Below are positions 14,500 through 23,895 of a DNA stretch of 23,895 nt, piece by piece. Under the pieces are notes generated by a model. That model was given only the letters and a program-made list of their open reading frames with translations, was not told the DNA's origin and did not search any database. The position numbers were made by a program, and so were the translations under genes. This DNA comes from Campylobacterales bacterium (GTDB lineage: Bacteria; Campylobacterota; Campylobacteria; Campylobacterales; Sulfurimonadaceae). Numbering within the stretch: the stretch's first letter is position 1; every line of letters starts with the position of its first letter. Where the stretch lies: positions 1-23,895 of the forward strand of contig JAFGVR010000018.1 of assembly GCA_016937915.1 (NCBI GenBank). Reading direction: 5' to 3'.

Positions 14500-14666
14500 A
14501 CACTATAAAAAAAGATATAATTTCAAAAGTGAATTGATGTGACTGAAACCAAAAAGATTCATCACATCGATGTATAAAAGTAACAAAGGGTTTGTGAGCT
14601 TTTTTCACTTATTCACCACCCTCTACTACTACTTACTAAAATTTATAAAATATAATAGGAATTCGT
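14500..14666. other. dnaA-dnaN intergenic region: candidate downstream oriC module and dnaN promoter
   Basis: This gap has a likely -10 TATAAT (14516-14521), then a dyad in which GATGTGA (14536-14542) pairs with TCACATC (14562-14568). It also has box-like sequences: TTCATCACA (14558-14566) and TTATTCACC (14609-14617, one difference from TTATTCACA). An AT-rich stretch (about 14636-14656) precedes the dnaN ribosome site AGGAA (14657-14661). In H. pylori the second half of a bipartite oriC and its unwinding element lie in the dnaA downstream gap, so this is a reasonable equivalent. Boxes here are fewer and poorer than upstream of dnaA, so the call is moderate. Confidence 0.5.
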
Positions 14667-15734
14667 ATGAAACTAACTATTTCAAAATCAATCATTGAAA
14701 ATATACTAATTCATGCTCAACCTTTTTTAGAAAAAAAAGATACCTCTCAAATAACATCACATGTATATTTAAATGTATCTAACTCTATTTTAACACTTAA
14801 AGCTACAGATAATGAGATAGGATTTGAAGTATCTACTAATCAAATAAACTCTATAGAAGATGGCACTATTACAGCTAATGGAAAAAAGTTTTTAGATATA
14901 GTTAAAATTTTAAAAGATAAAGATATAAATCTAGAAACTCAAAATGATATATTATATATAACTCAAGAAAATTCAAACTTTAAACTACCAACATTTTCAT
15001 CTAATGAATTTCCACAATTTCCACAATTACAAAATAAAAAATCTATAACTATAAATAGTCAAATAATAATAGACTCATTTAAAAAAATAAATTCTGCAAT
15101 TGATAATAACAATCCAAAATATGAATTAAATGGAGCATTATTAGATATTAAAGAGGATTCTATAAATTTTGCATCTACAGATACAAGAAGATTAGCAGTT
15201 GTAAATATAAATTCTAAAAATGATAATGAATTATCTATCATAGTTCCAAAAAAAGCAATAATTGAGATACAAAAACTATTTTTTAATGATCTTGAAATCT
15301 ATTATGATGAAACAAATCTAATCATTAAATTTGAACAATACACTTTTTTTACAAAACTTATAAATGGAAAATTTCCAGAATACTCAAGAATCATCCCAAA
15401 AAAGACAAAGTATAATCTACTTTTACCTAAAAAATCTATGATGGATGCTATAAAACAAATAACCACTATATCTAACGATATAAAAATTACATTTGATTTT
15501 AATTCTATAACTTTTGAAAGTTTAAGCGATGATAATATAGAAGCAAAAACAGTTTTAGATTTTCCTACAAGTTTTGAAAAACCTTTCTCTATAGCTATAA
15601 ACAGTAGATACATTTTAGATTTTTTAAATAGCATCAACTCTTTAGAATTTCACATTGGATTAAATGAAAGTAATCTACCATTCATTTTAAGTAACGAAAA
15701 TTTTAAAACTATAGTTATGCCTATAGTGATATAA
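14667..15734 (+). CDS. dnaN: DNA polymerase III beta subunit (sliding clamp)
   Basis: Ring-forming clamp (355 aa) that tethers polymerase III to DNA. Recognisable blocks are NGALLDI and STDTRRLAVV (about 154-178), NGKFPEYSRIIP (about 234-245) and the C-terminal VMPI, which in other clamps is part of the ligand-binding pocket and tail (usually VMPMRL or similar; here the last residues are IVMPIVI). The three clamp repeats are apparent by length. The ATG follows AGGAATTC, with AGGAA at suitable spacing. Base composition is unusual: in 14941-15180 I count 17 G, 32 C and 191 A+T (80%), against 61% A+T and G over C in equal lengths of gyrB and nrdA; the protein is correspondingly Asn/Ile/Lys-rich. 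gyrB starts 29 bases downstream. Confidence 0.95.
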   Translation: MKLTISKSIIENILIHAQPFLEKKDTSQITSHVYLNVSNSILTLKATDNEIGFEVSTNQINSIEDGTITANGKKFLDIVKILKDKDINLETQNDILYITQENSNFKLPTFSSNEFPQFPQLQNKKSITINSQIIIDSFKKINSAIDNNNPKYELNGALLDIKEDSINFASTDTRRLAVVNINSKNDNELSIIVPKKAIIEIQKLFFNDLEIYYDETNLIIKFEQYTFFTKLINGKFPEYSRIIPKKTKYNLLLPKKSMMDAIKQITTISNDIKITFDFNSITFESLSDDNIEAKTVLDFPTSFEKPFSIAINSRYILDFLNSINSLEFHIGLNESNLPFILSNENFKTIVMPIVI

Positions 15735-15763
15735 AAATAAATATATATTCAAGGAATTTATAA

Positions 15764-18094
<2,331 letters not shown>

Positions 18095-19477
18095 ATGATT
18101 CTTCCAAAAATTAAAGAGAGAGAGTACCGTTTTAAGTTAGCACTTAGGATAGGACTTCCTATCTTTGCCCTTTTTATAGCATTTATTTCACACACTTTCT
18201 TAACAACTTATGAAAATCTTCAAGTAACATTTTATATAGAGTCAGCAATACTGCTTATTGTATATGTATATTTTACATTTTATCTTATATATAAAGGGTT
18301 TGATAAAAATATAACAGATAGGGTTACAAATACATTTTCTAGAGAGTATCTTTTTGAGTATCTTCAAAAAGATATGGAAAAAGAGAAAGAATATACTCTG
18401 CTTCTTATAAGAGTTGATAACCTTTACGATATAAATAACACTTATGGTGTAAAAAATGGAGATAAGGTTCTTTTAGAGGTTACTAGGTGGGTAGTAGATT
18501 ATTTGAGTGAAAATAATATAAAAAACTTTCCTATTGGTCGCATCGATGGTGGTGGATTTATCGTTGGATTAAAAGGGATAGATATTAAATATTCCACTTT
18601 AGCAGAGCTTATATCTATAAAAACTCAAGATTTTAAAGTGGGTGATATAGAGGTAAAGATATCATCCGCCATCACAGATACAAAATACTCAAAAGATTTT
18701 GATTTTTTAATTGAGAAACTTTTTTATCTTCAAGATGAAAAAAAGGTAAAAAATAATGATGAGTTAGATCCAAATGAGTTGGAATTAGCTGTAATTAATG
18801 CAATTAAAGAAAAAAGTTTTATACTCAGCACACAAGATGTATTTGAAGATGATAAAGTTGTTATAAAAGAGTGTTTTGTTAAATTAAAATCAAAAGACTC
18901 AAAGTTGATATATCCAAAAACATTTACAAAAGTTATAAATAAATTAGGTCTTAGTAGTGATTATGATCTTATGATATTTGAAAAAAATATCAAAAAATGT
19001 AAATTTATAACAAATGAGATAATAGCTTTTAGCATCTCATCAAACTCTCTTAGAAATCCAGCTTTTTTACTTCGCGTTAAAGAACTCTTAAATAAAGATT
19101 TAAGAAATAAAATCATGTTTATATTAAGTGAGATTGAGTATTTTTCAAACATAGATAGGTATAATACAATTTTAAATTCTTTAAGAGAGCTTGGCATCTA
19201 TATAGTACTTGATAGGCTTGGTTCACTCCATACTAGTTTTTTATACCTAAGAGATCTTGATGTTGATGTTGTCCGTTTTGATCCTTTTTATACAAAAGAT
19301 ATCATTAAATATCAAAATATAATTGAGGGTTTTAATACTATGGCACATTTAAAAGGTGTAAAAACATGGATGAAAATGGTTGAAAGTGAGGATAGTAAAA
19401 AGCTTGTGAAAGCTATGGGTGTGGATTATCTTCAGGGTAAATATTTGTCAGAGCTTGAATTAAAATATGAAAATTAG
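18095..19477 (+). CDS. Membrane protein with degenerate GGDEF and EAL domains (probable non-catalytic c-di-GMP-related protein)
   Basis: A 460-aa protein. Two hydrophobic helices (about 17-36 and 47-67) with a short periplasmic loop anchor it in the inner membrane. The GGDEF-like domain (about 75-200) keeps the D108 region ([17 protein letters not shown]) and the NGDKVLLEV helix, but the GGDEF loop reads DGGGF (151-155), so the catalytic glutamate is gone. The EAL-like domain (about 228-455) keeps E259 in ECFVKL and the ending DYLQGKYLS. It appears to lose other PDE residues: SVNLS is SISSN, DDFG is DRLG (373-376), the AEGVE motif reads MKMVE, and the KID motif reads RFD. It is probably a binding or signalling protein rather than a cyclase or phosphodiesterase, in the manner of LapD-type receptors. 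The start abuts gyrB; queF follows after 11 bases. Confidence 0.85.
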   Translation: MILPKIKEREYRFKLALRIGLPIFALFIAFISHTFLTTYENLQVTFYIESAILLIVYVYFTFYLIYKGFDKNITDRVTNTFSREYLFEYLQKDMEKEKEYTLLLIRVDNLYDINNTYGVKNGDKVLLEVTRWVVDYLSENNIKNFPIGRIDGGGFIVGLKGIDIKYSTLAELISIKTQDFKVGDIEVKISSAITDTKYSKDFDFLIEKLFYLQDEKKVKNNDELDPNELELAVINAIKEKSFILSTQDVFEDDKVVIKECFVKLKSKDSKLIYPKTFTKVINKLGLSSDYDLMIFEKNIKKCKFITNEIIAFSISSNSLRNPAFLLRVKELLNKDLRNKIMFILSEIEYFSNIDRYNTILNSLRELGIYIVLDRLGSLHTSFLYLRDLDVDVVRFDPFYTKDIIKYQNIIEGFNTMAHLKGVKTWMKMVESEDSKKLVKAMGVDYLQGKYLSELELKYEN

Positions 19478-19488
19478 GAGAATCTAAT

Positions 19489-19866
19489 ATGAAATACGGT
19501 GAAAAAATAGTTACAGAGTTTGATTTAGAAAAAGATTTAGAGATATGGCCAAATAACCATGAGAAAAATTATGTTATAAAAGTTACCTTGCCAGAGTTCT
19601 CTTGTCTTTGTCCAAGAAGTGGTTATCCAGATTTTGCTACTATCTACATTGAGTATACTCCAGATAAATGGGTTGTGGAGTTAAAAGCTGTAAAACTTTA
19701 TATAAACTCTTTTAGAGATAAATATATAAGTCATGAAAACTCAGCAAATGAGATATATGATGTGTTATATAATAAGTTACAACCAAAATATATGAAGCTT
19801 GTAGCTGATTATAATCCTCGTGGAAATGTTCATACTGTTATAGAGATAGATAGTACTAAGTTTTAG
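19489..19866 (+). CDS. queF: NADPH-dependent 7-cyano-7-deazaguanine reductase QueF
   Basis: Tunnelling-fold enzyme (125 aa, the short type I form) that reduces preQ0 to preQ1 with two NADPH in queuosine tRNA modification. The catalytic cysteine is C41 in [11 protein letters not shown] (the family pattern is LCPxTGQPD), and D48 is the conserved acid. The NADPH-binding QueF motif is ELKAVKLY, followed by [12 protein letters not shown], the usual block. The ATG follows TTAGGAG. It lies 11 bases after the GGDEF/EAL gene and so may be part of the gyrB transcript; this pairing has no obvious functional logic beyond housekeeping. Confidence 0.95.
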   Translation: MKYGEKIVTEFDLEKDLEIWPNNHEKNYVIKVTLPEFSCLCPRSGYPDFATIYIEYTPDKWVVELKAVKLYINSFRDKYISHENSANEIYDVLYNKLQPKYMKLVADYNPRGNVHTVIEIDSTKF

Positions 19867-19890
19867 TGTTAAAGTATAGGTAGGGTTGAT

Positions 19891-20361
19891 ATGTTTAAAA
19901 AGATTTTAGGTAAAAACGACAAATCTAAAAATAAAGAGCATGATGAGTTAGTTCAGAAAATAGAAAAGATGGATTTGACTGAGAAAAAAAGCTATATAAA
20001 CAATAAAATATCAGCCTTGCCAGTTAGTAGAGAGGGTGTGATAGAGGTTTTAAAATCTTTGATAAAAGAGGATCCAAAAACTAAACAAAGATATATCAAA
20101 ATGGATGATAACGATACAAAAAAGAAAAAAGGTTTTGATCTTGTTATAGCTATCTCCACTCATAAATTTGTAACACTTCCTGTTGTTGATCTGATTCAGG
20201 AATTTGAAGAAGTTTATAGAGATATCATAGAGAAGTACGATACAGATAACAAACAAACATATTCAGACAAAATAAAAAAAGCTATAAAAAACTCTATAAT
20301 TACCATCGAAACTATAGCAAGCATACACAATACAAGTCATATACTAACACAGAGATATTAG
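19891..20361 (+). CDS. Hypothetical protein (156 aa)
   Basis: No family is recognised. The protein is very lysine-rich and charged, mostly alpha-helical by eye, with no signal peptide or clear membrane segment. An N-terminal basic stretch (MFKKILGKNDKSKNKEHDE) is followed by EKKSYINNKISALPVSREGVIEVLKSLI, then a charged loop (DDNDTKKKKG), then a hydrophobic core segment FDLVIAISTHKFVTLPVVDLI and a helical C-terminus. The ribosome site (GGTAGGG) is at slightly long spacing from the ATG, so an internal start is possible. It is 24 bases downstream of queF. Its last 18 bases overlap the end of the opposing tRNA nucleotidyltransferase gene. Confidence 0.75.
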   Translation: MFKKILGKNDKSKNKEHDELVQKIEKMDLTEKKSYINNKISALPVSREGVIEVLKSLIKEDPKTKQRYIKMDDNDTKKKKGFDLVIAISTHKFVTLPVVDLIQEFEEVYRDIIEKYDTDNKQTYSDKIKKAIKNSIITIETIASIHNTSHILTQRY

Positions 20362-21474
20362 TTGCATCTCATAATGTAACTGTAGTATCTTTGATAACTC
20401 TTTTGATGATTTAAATCCAAGCTCTATAAGCTCTTTACCATTTATTTTTGGAATATATTTTTGTATATTTATATCGTTTATCTCTACTATCTTCAAAAAA
20501 ATATCTACATTTTTTAGATCCACTTTTTTAATGATGCTATAGCTCAAAATATCACTTTTATGTTCAAAGAAATCTATAACATGGTAAAGTTGTTTTATCT
20601 CTTTTGGCAGATTTTTTTTATTTGTTATTTTATTTAAAAATGATTCTACATTACATCTTGGCATCTTGTGACAAACTACGGCTAGTGAGATAAAGAGATC
20701 ATTTTTGCATTTATCTATATTTTTTAGTGTAGATATCCATTTTGCATCATCAAGTTTTAACTCATTAAAAAACTCCAAAGCATCTACAACCTTTAAAAAT
20801 TCAAGTCCATTAGATGGTTTTTTTGCTTTTAAAAACAGTTTTTTAAACTCCTCTTCTATCCTTTGAGTTGGTAGCTCTGTTAGAAGGTTATTTTTACACA
20901 TCTGTTTTGAGACTGTTATGAGGGTAGCATCTACACTTAGCTCAAATCTAGCACAAAACTGCATCGCTCTAAGTACCCGTAGCGGATCTTCTTTAAAGCT
21001 TTTTTCATCTACTATTTTTAAAGTTTTGTTTTTGAGATCATATAAACCACCAAAAGGGTCTAAAATCTTCCCCTCTTTAACATCATAACCGATGCTATTT
21101 ATCGTAAAATCCCTTCTTGAGGTTGCAACTTTAAACTCTAAGTTGGGGTCTATCTCTATCTCAAACCCACGATGCCCTTTTGCTACTTTGTTATCACGCC
21201 TAGGTAGTGTAAAATCGAGTTTAAAATCCCCATAGTCAAGTTTGCACACTCCAAAACTCTTACCGACACTATTAACAGCTCCAAACTCTTTTAGCATCTC
21301 CTCTAAATCTTCAAACGATGCTACTCCATAAACCTCTATGTCGATATCAAGGGAGGTTATATCTAAAAAAGCATCCCTCACAAAACCACCAACTATGATA
21401 GGTTTTGCATCTTGAAGTATCAGTTTTTGGAAGATTTTGTTTAGTTTTTTAGGGTATTTGAAGTGTGTAACCAA
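20344..21474 (-). CDS. cca: tRNA nucleotidyltransferase (CCA-adding) / poly(A) polymerase family protein
   Basis: Class II nucleotidyltransferase of 376 aa that adds or repairs the 3' CCA of tRNA. The nucleotidyltransferase motif is IVGGFVRDAFL (27-37) with the metal-binding pair D43/D45 in LDIDIEVYG. The flexible loop and DFTLPRRDNK follow. The nucleotide-selecting RRDFTINSIGYD is at 120-131 and the FGGLYDLKNKTLKIV and EDPLRVLRAMQF blocks (162-173) are normal. The C-terminal part (about 230-376) lacks an evident HD phosphohydrolase motif. A CC- or A-adding split enzyme or a poly(A) polymerase cannot be excluded. The start used is a TTG at 21474 with a poor ribosome site, so the N-terminus is uncertain. 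The gene ends inside the converging 156-aa gene (18 bp shared). Confidence 0.85.
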   Translation of the reverse strand: MVTHFKYPKKLNKIFQKLILQDAKPIIVGGFVRDAFLDITSLDIDIEVYGVASFEDLEEMLKEFGAVNSVGKSFGVCKLDYGDFKLDFTLPRRDNKVAKGHRGFEIEIDPNLEFKVATSRRDFTINSIGYDVKEGKILDPFGGLYDLKNKTLKIVDEKSFKEDPLRVLRAMQFCARFELSVDATLITVSKQMCKNNLLTELPTQRIEEEFKKLFLKAKKPSNGLEFLKVVDALEFFNELKLDDAKWISTLKNIDKCKNDLFISLAVVCHKMPRCNVESFLNKITNKKNLPKEIKQLYHVIDFFEHKSDILSYSIIKKVDLKNVDIFLKIVEINDINIQKYIPKINGKELIELGFKSSKELSKILQLHYEMQLISLC

Positions 21475-21541
21475 TGATGCTACTTTTAAGAAAAATTTAA
21501 ATTACTTCTACAATTAAATCATACTTTTATAAAGATTTAGA

Positions 21542-21547
21542 TAAAAT
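21542..21547 (+). promoter_or_regulatory. Putative -10 element for typA
   Basis: TAAAAT (in TTTAGATAAAATCGCG) lies 42 bases before the typA ATG, in the 115-base gap shared with the divergent cca gene. The leader between it and the ribosome site (GGATGGAGAAA) has a short CCCT ... AGGG inverted repeat (21560-21575). No clear -35 is seen. Confidence 0.4.
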
Positions 21548-21589
21548 CGCGAAAATTTTCCCTTAGCTTTTAGGGATGGAGAAAAATAT

Positions 21590-23389
21590 ATGCAAAAAAT
21601 AAGAAACATTGCAGTTATCGCACACGTTGACCACGGTAAAACTACTTTAGTTGATGGTTTACTAGAGCAGTCAGGTACTTTTGGAACTCATGAACATCAC
21701 GATGAGAGAGCGATGGATAGCAACGCTTTAGAAAAAGAGCGTGGTATCACGATTCTATCTAAAAATACAGCTATTAGATATAAAGATCATAAAATCAACA
21801 TTATCGACACTCCGGGTCACGCGGACTTTGGTGGAGAGGTTGAGCGTGTACTTAAGATGGTTGATGGTGTTTTAGTTCTTGTTGATGCTTACGAGGGTGT
21901 TATGCCTCAAACAAAATTCGTTGTTAAAAAGATGCTAGCTCTTGGTAAAAAACCTATCGTTGTTATCAATAAAATAGACAAACCTTCAGCAGATCCTGAG
22001 CGTGTTGTTGATGAGATGTTTGACCTTTTTTCAGATATGGATGCAAATGAGGATCAACTAGATTTCCCAATCATCTATGCAGCAGCAAGAGATGGTATAG
22101 CTAAACTTGATATGGAAGATGAAGATGGCAATTTTGAGTGTATCTTTGAGACTATCATAAGCCAAATCCCACAGCCAGAGGGTTCAGCAGATAACCATCT
22201 ACAAGCTCAAGTATTTACACTTGACTATGACAACTATGTTGGTAAAATCGGAATTAGCCGTATATTTAACGGTAAAGTAAGAAAAGGTGATCAAGTTAAA
22301 CTTGCAAAAGCTGATGGTGAACTTGTTAATGGTCGTATCACTAAGCTTATCGGTTTTCACGGACTTAACCGTATGGAGATAAACGAAGCTGAAGCTGGTG
22401 ATATCGTTGCATTTGCTGGTATGGAGACTGTTGATGTTGGAGATACTGTTTGTGATCCAGTTAACCCTGTAGCACTAGATCCTATGCATATCGAAGAGCC
22501 AACTCTAACAGTTGTTTTTTCAGTAAACGATTCACCACTTGCAGGTCAAGAGGGTAAACATGTTACTTCAAACAAACTAAAAGATAGACTAGAATCTGAG
22601 ATGACTACAAATGTTGCTATGAGATTTGAGGTTGTTGGTGAGGGTAAATTTAAAGTAAGTGGTCGTGGTGAGCTTCAGATAACTATCCTTGCTGAAAATA
22701 TGAGAAGAGAGGGTTATGAGTTTGGAATCAGCCGTCCTGAGGTTATCATCAAAGAGATCGAGGGTGTTAAATGTGAACCATTTGAGCATCTTGTTATAGA
22801 TGTACCTGAAGATCTTGGTGGTACTGTAATTGAGCGTCTTGGTAAAAGAAAAGCTGAGATGAAATCTATGATGCCAATGGGTCAAGGTTTCCAAAGAATC
22901 GAATTTGAGATCCCTGCTCGTGCATTGATCGGATTTCGTGGTCAATTCTTGACAGATACAAAAGGTGAGGGTGTTATGAATCACTCATTTATAGAGTTCC
23001 GTCCTGTATCTGGTGAGATAGAATCAAGAAGTTATGGTGCACTTGTATCTATGGAAAATGGTGAAGCTTTAGCGTACTCTCTATTTAACCTACAAGATCG
23101 TGGTGTACTTTATATCAAGCCTCAAACAAAAGTTTATGAGGGGATGATTATTGGTGAGCATTCAAGATCAAACGACTTAACTGTAAACCCTATTAAAGGG
23201 AAAGCTCAGTCAAATGTTCGTTCTTCTGGTGCTGATGAAGCTATCAAACTTATCCCACCTCGCGATATGTCACTAGAGCGTGCTTTAGAGTGGATAGAGG
23301 ATGATGAACTTCTAGAGGTTACACCTGAAAATATCCGTATCCGTAAAAAATTCTTAAAAGAGAACGAAAGAAAAAGAGCATCAAGATAA
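21590..23389 (+). CDS. typA: Ribosome-associated translational GTPase TypA/BipA
   Basis: A 599-aa GTPase of the EF-G/LepA superfamily that acts in ribosome assembly and stress- or cold-related translation. G1 is AHVDHGKTT (11-19), switch I carries ERGITI (50-55), G3 is DTPGH (73-77) and G4 is NKID (127-130). Two elongation-factor-like domains follow ([27 protein letters not shown] begins domain 2). The TypA-specific C-terminal region shows [22 protein letters not shown] and [26 protein letters not shown]. This C-terminal signature distinguishes it from LepA and EF-G. The ATG has GGAGAAA about 7 bases upstream. Codon use favours GGT/GTT/GCT more than in neighbouring genes, consistent with high expression. 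Confidence 0.97.
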   Translation: MQKIRNIAVIAHVDHGKTTLVDGLLEQSGTFGTHEHHDERAMDSNALEKERGITILSKNTAIRYKDHKINIIDTPGHADFGGEVERVLKMVDGVLVLVDAYEGVMPQTKFVVKKMLALGKKPIVVINKIDKPSADPERVVDEMFDLFSDMDANEDQLDFPIIYAAARDGIAKLDMEDEDGNFECIFETIISQIPQPEGSADNHLQAQVFTLDYDNYVGKIGISRIFNGKVRKGDQVKLAKADGELVNGRITKLIGFHGLNRMEINEAEAGDIVAFAGMETVDVGDTVCDPVNPVALDPMHIEEPTLTVVFSVNDSPLAGQEGKHVTSNKLKDRLESEMTTNVAMRFEVVGEGKFKVSGRGELQITILAENMRREGYEFGISRPEVIIKEIEGVKCEPFEHLVIDVPEDLGGTVIERLGKRKAEMKSMMPMGQGFQRIEFEIPARALIGFRGQFLTDTKGEGVMNHSFIEFRPVSGEIESRSYGALVSMENGEALAYSLFNLQDRGVLYIKPQTKVYEGMIIGEHSRSNDLTVNPIKGKAQSNVRSSGADEAIKLIPPRDMSLERALEWIEDDELLEVTPENIRIRKKFLKENERKRASR

Positions 23390-23403
23390 TCTCTTTTTCA
23401 TCA

Positions 23404-23425
23404 GATAGCATCTTTTGATGCTATC
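23404..23425. terminator. Strong hairpin after typA (terminator-like)
   Basis: GATAGCATC (23404-23412) and GATGCTATC (23417-23425) form a perfect 9-bp stem with a TTTT loop, 14 bases after the typA stop. It lacks a following T run; a second, overlapping possibility is AAAAAGAG (23371-23378) with CTCTTTTT (23391-23398), whose right arm ends in T. Together they may end typA transcription or protect its 3' end. The TATAAT just downstream (23438-23443) could begin the next transcription unit. Confidence 0.45.
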
Positions 23426-23437
23426 CCCATATCCCCG

Positions 23438-23443
23438 TATAAT
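23438..23443 (+). promoter_or_regulatory. Putative -10 element for the right-edge gene
   Basis: TATAAT (in CCGTATAATATCC) lies about 104 bases ahead of the GTG at 23547, after the typA hairpin. The intervening ~100 bases show no ORF or strong structure that I can support, so a long leader is implied if this is used. Confidence 0.35.
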
Positions 23444-23546
23444 ATCCATATCAATTAAAATCCAAGTAGAATTTAAATTTTTTTCACTAAAATTATTAAA
23501 AATATAAGTATCAAGTTGCCATTTTAGGATTGGTGAGGGGAATTTA

Positions 23547-23895
23547 GTGAGGTTTTTGTTTATCATGTTTAGTATGATCTCTATTTTAAGTGCTGAGTTT
23601 GAGATGGTAAAAGTTGGCAGTATTGATGCAAGATATAAGGATATAGTATCAAAACAAGAGATTCAAGAGATTATATATGAGATAAGAAACTGTTTTGATG
23701 AGCAACTTGGATTTAAAACATTTGATTATAAAGAGGATGGAAAACCGATAGATATCATCTATATTCAACCATCAGCAAAAAAACAAAGAATAGTTGATAA
23801 TGACAAAAAGATGCAATCTATAAAAGGGGAGTTAGATAGTTTTAGCTCCTCTATAAATTCAAAACATAGCGATTTAGAAAGCTCCAAAGTACTTA
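23547..23895 (+). CDS. Secreted protein of unknown function, 3' truncated by window end
   Basis: An open frame of 116 codons runs from the GTG at 23547 to the window end without a stop. GAGGGG (23535-23540) is an excellent ribosome site 6 bases upstream, which favours this start over the ATG at 23565. The N-terminus RFLFIMFSMISILSA is a typical signal peptide with cleavage after A near residue 16, so the product is probably periplasmic. The mature part begins EFEMVKVGSIDARYKD, has a block FDEQLGFKTFDYKEDGKPIDIIYIQPS, and then a charged, helical, probably coiled-coil region. This shape recalls secreted matrixin-like metalloproteases of Campylobacterota, but any catalytic motif would lie beyond the window, so I do not assign a function. 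Confidence 0.75.
   Translation, partial: MRFLFIMFSMISILSAEFEMVKVGSIDARYKDIVSKQEIQEIIYEIRNCFDEQLGFKTFDYKEDGKPIDIIYIQPSAKKQRIVDNDKKMQSIKGELDSFSSSINSKHSDLESSKVL

Noticed and set aside
15302..15637. 111-codon minus-strand ORF inside dnaN
   Set aside because: A shadow ORF arising from the AT-rich, repetitive codons of dnaN; it is antisense and lacks any supporting signal.
22589..22984. 131-codon minus-strand ORF inside typA
   Set aside because: It lies wholly within a strongly conserved gene, is antisense to it, has no ribosome site or recognisable domain, and has the composition expected of an antisense shadow.

Overview
The window looks like the origin-proximal part of a chromosome from a Campylobacterota (Epsilonproteobacteria) organism, most likely a Sulfurimonas-type sulfur oxidiser. 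This rests on the low GC content, the order ruvC / dnaA / dnaN / gyrB followed by a GGDEF-type gene and queF, the block RluA-family pseudouridine synthase / purB / nrdA (which I recall also lying near dnaA in Campylobacter jejuni), a C. jejuni-like FliW, and DnaA boxes of the TTATTCACA type rather than TTATCCACA. No tRNA, rRNA, CRISPR array, insertion sequence or phage gene was found. It reads as core chromosome, not a genomic island.

Layout. 1-931: end of a succinate dehydrogenase/fumarate reductase flavoprotein gene and its complete iron-sulfur subunit. 945-960: a parS-like site just ahead of a likely hisF promoter. 1017-4110: a tightly packed, partly overlapping run of hisF, a nitroreductase-family gene, a small nucleoside-phosphorylase-family gene, rlmN and a 31-codon one-helix membrane peptide. 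4186-4434: a small unknown protein. 4435-4742: a gene-free AT-rich interval holding a cluster of DnaA-box-like sequences. 4743-5657 (minus): an RluA-family pseudouridine synthase whose coding sequence contains a second copy of the same 16-bp parS-like site. 5751-9552: purB and nrdA. 9554-10285: an unknown small gene and fliW, closed by a good terminator. 10385-12184: the periplasmic protease htrA and thioredoxin-2. 12181-13016 (minus): ruvC and ppnP. 13087-13196: DnaA boxes ahead of and over the dnaA start (candidate oriC). 13189-19866: dnaA, dnaN, gyrB, a membrane protein with degenerate GGDEF and EAL domains, and queF. 19891-20361: an unknown gene. 20344-21474 (minus): a tRNA nucleotidyltransferase. 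21590-23389: typA (bipA). 23547-end: start of a secreted protein cut by the window edge.

The unifying theme is replication initiation and origin segregation: dnaA, the sliding clamp dnaN, gyrB and ruvC lie together, with DnaA boxes on both sides of dnaA. About 8.5 kb upstream is a second DnaA-box cluster that shares 13-bp strings with the dnaA-upstream region, and two identical parS-like sites lie on either side of it. This layout is the most interesting feature of the window. Second-tier points are the probably non-catalytic GGDEF/EAL protein directly abutting gyrB, an SdhB-type protein with cysteine ligands for two [4Fe-4S] clusters, a 31-residue membrane peptide overlapping the end of rlmN, and the very AT-rich, C-over-G-skewed dnaN. 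Function calls rest on motifs recognised by eye; no database search was possible.
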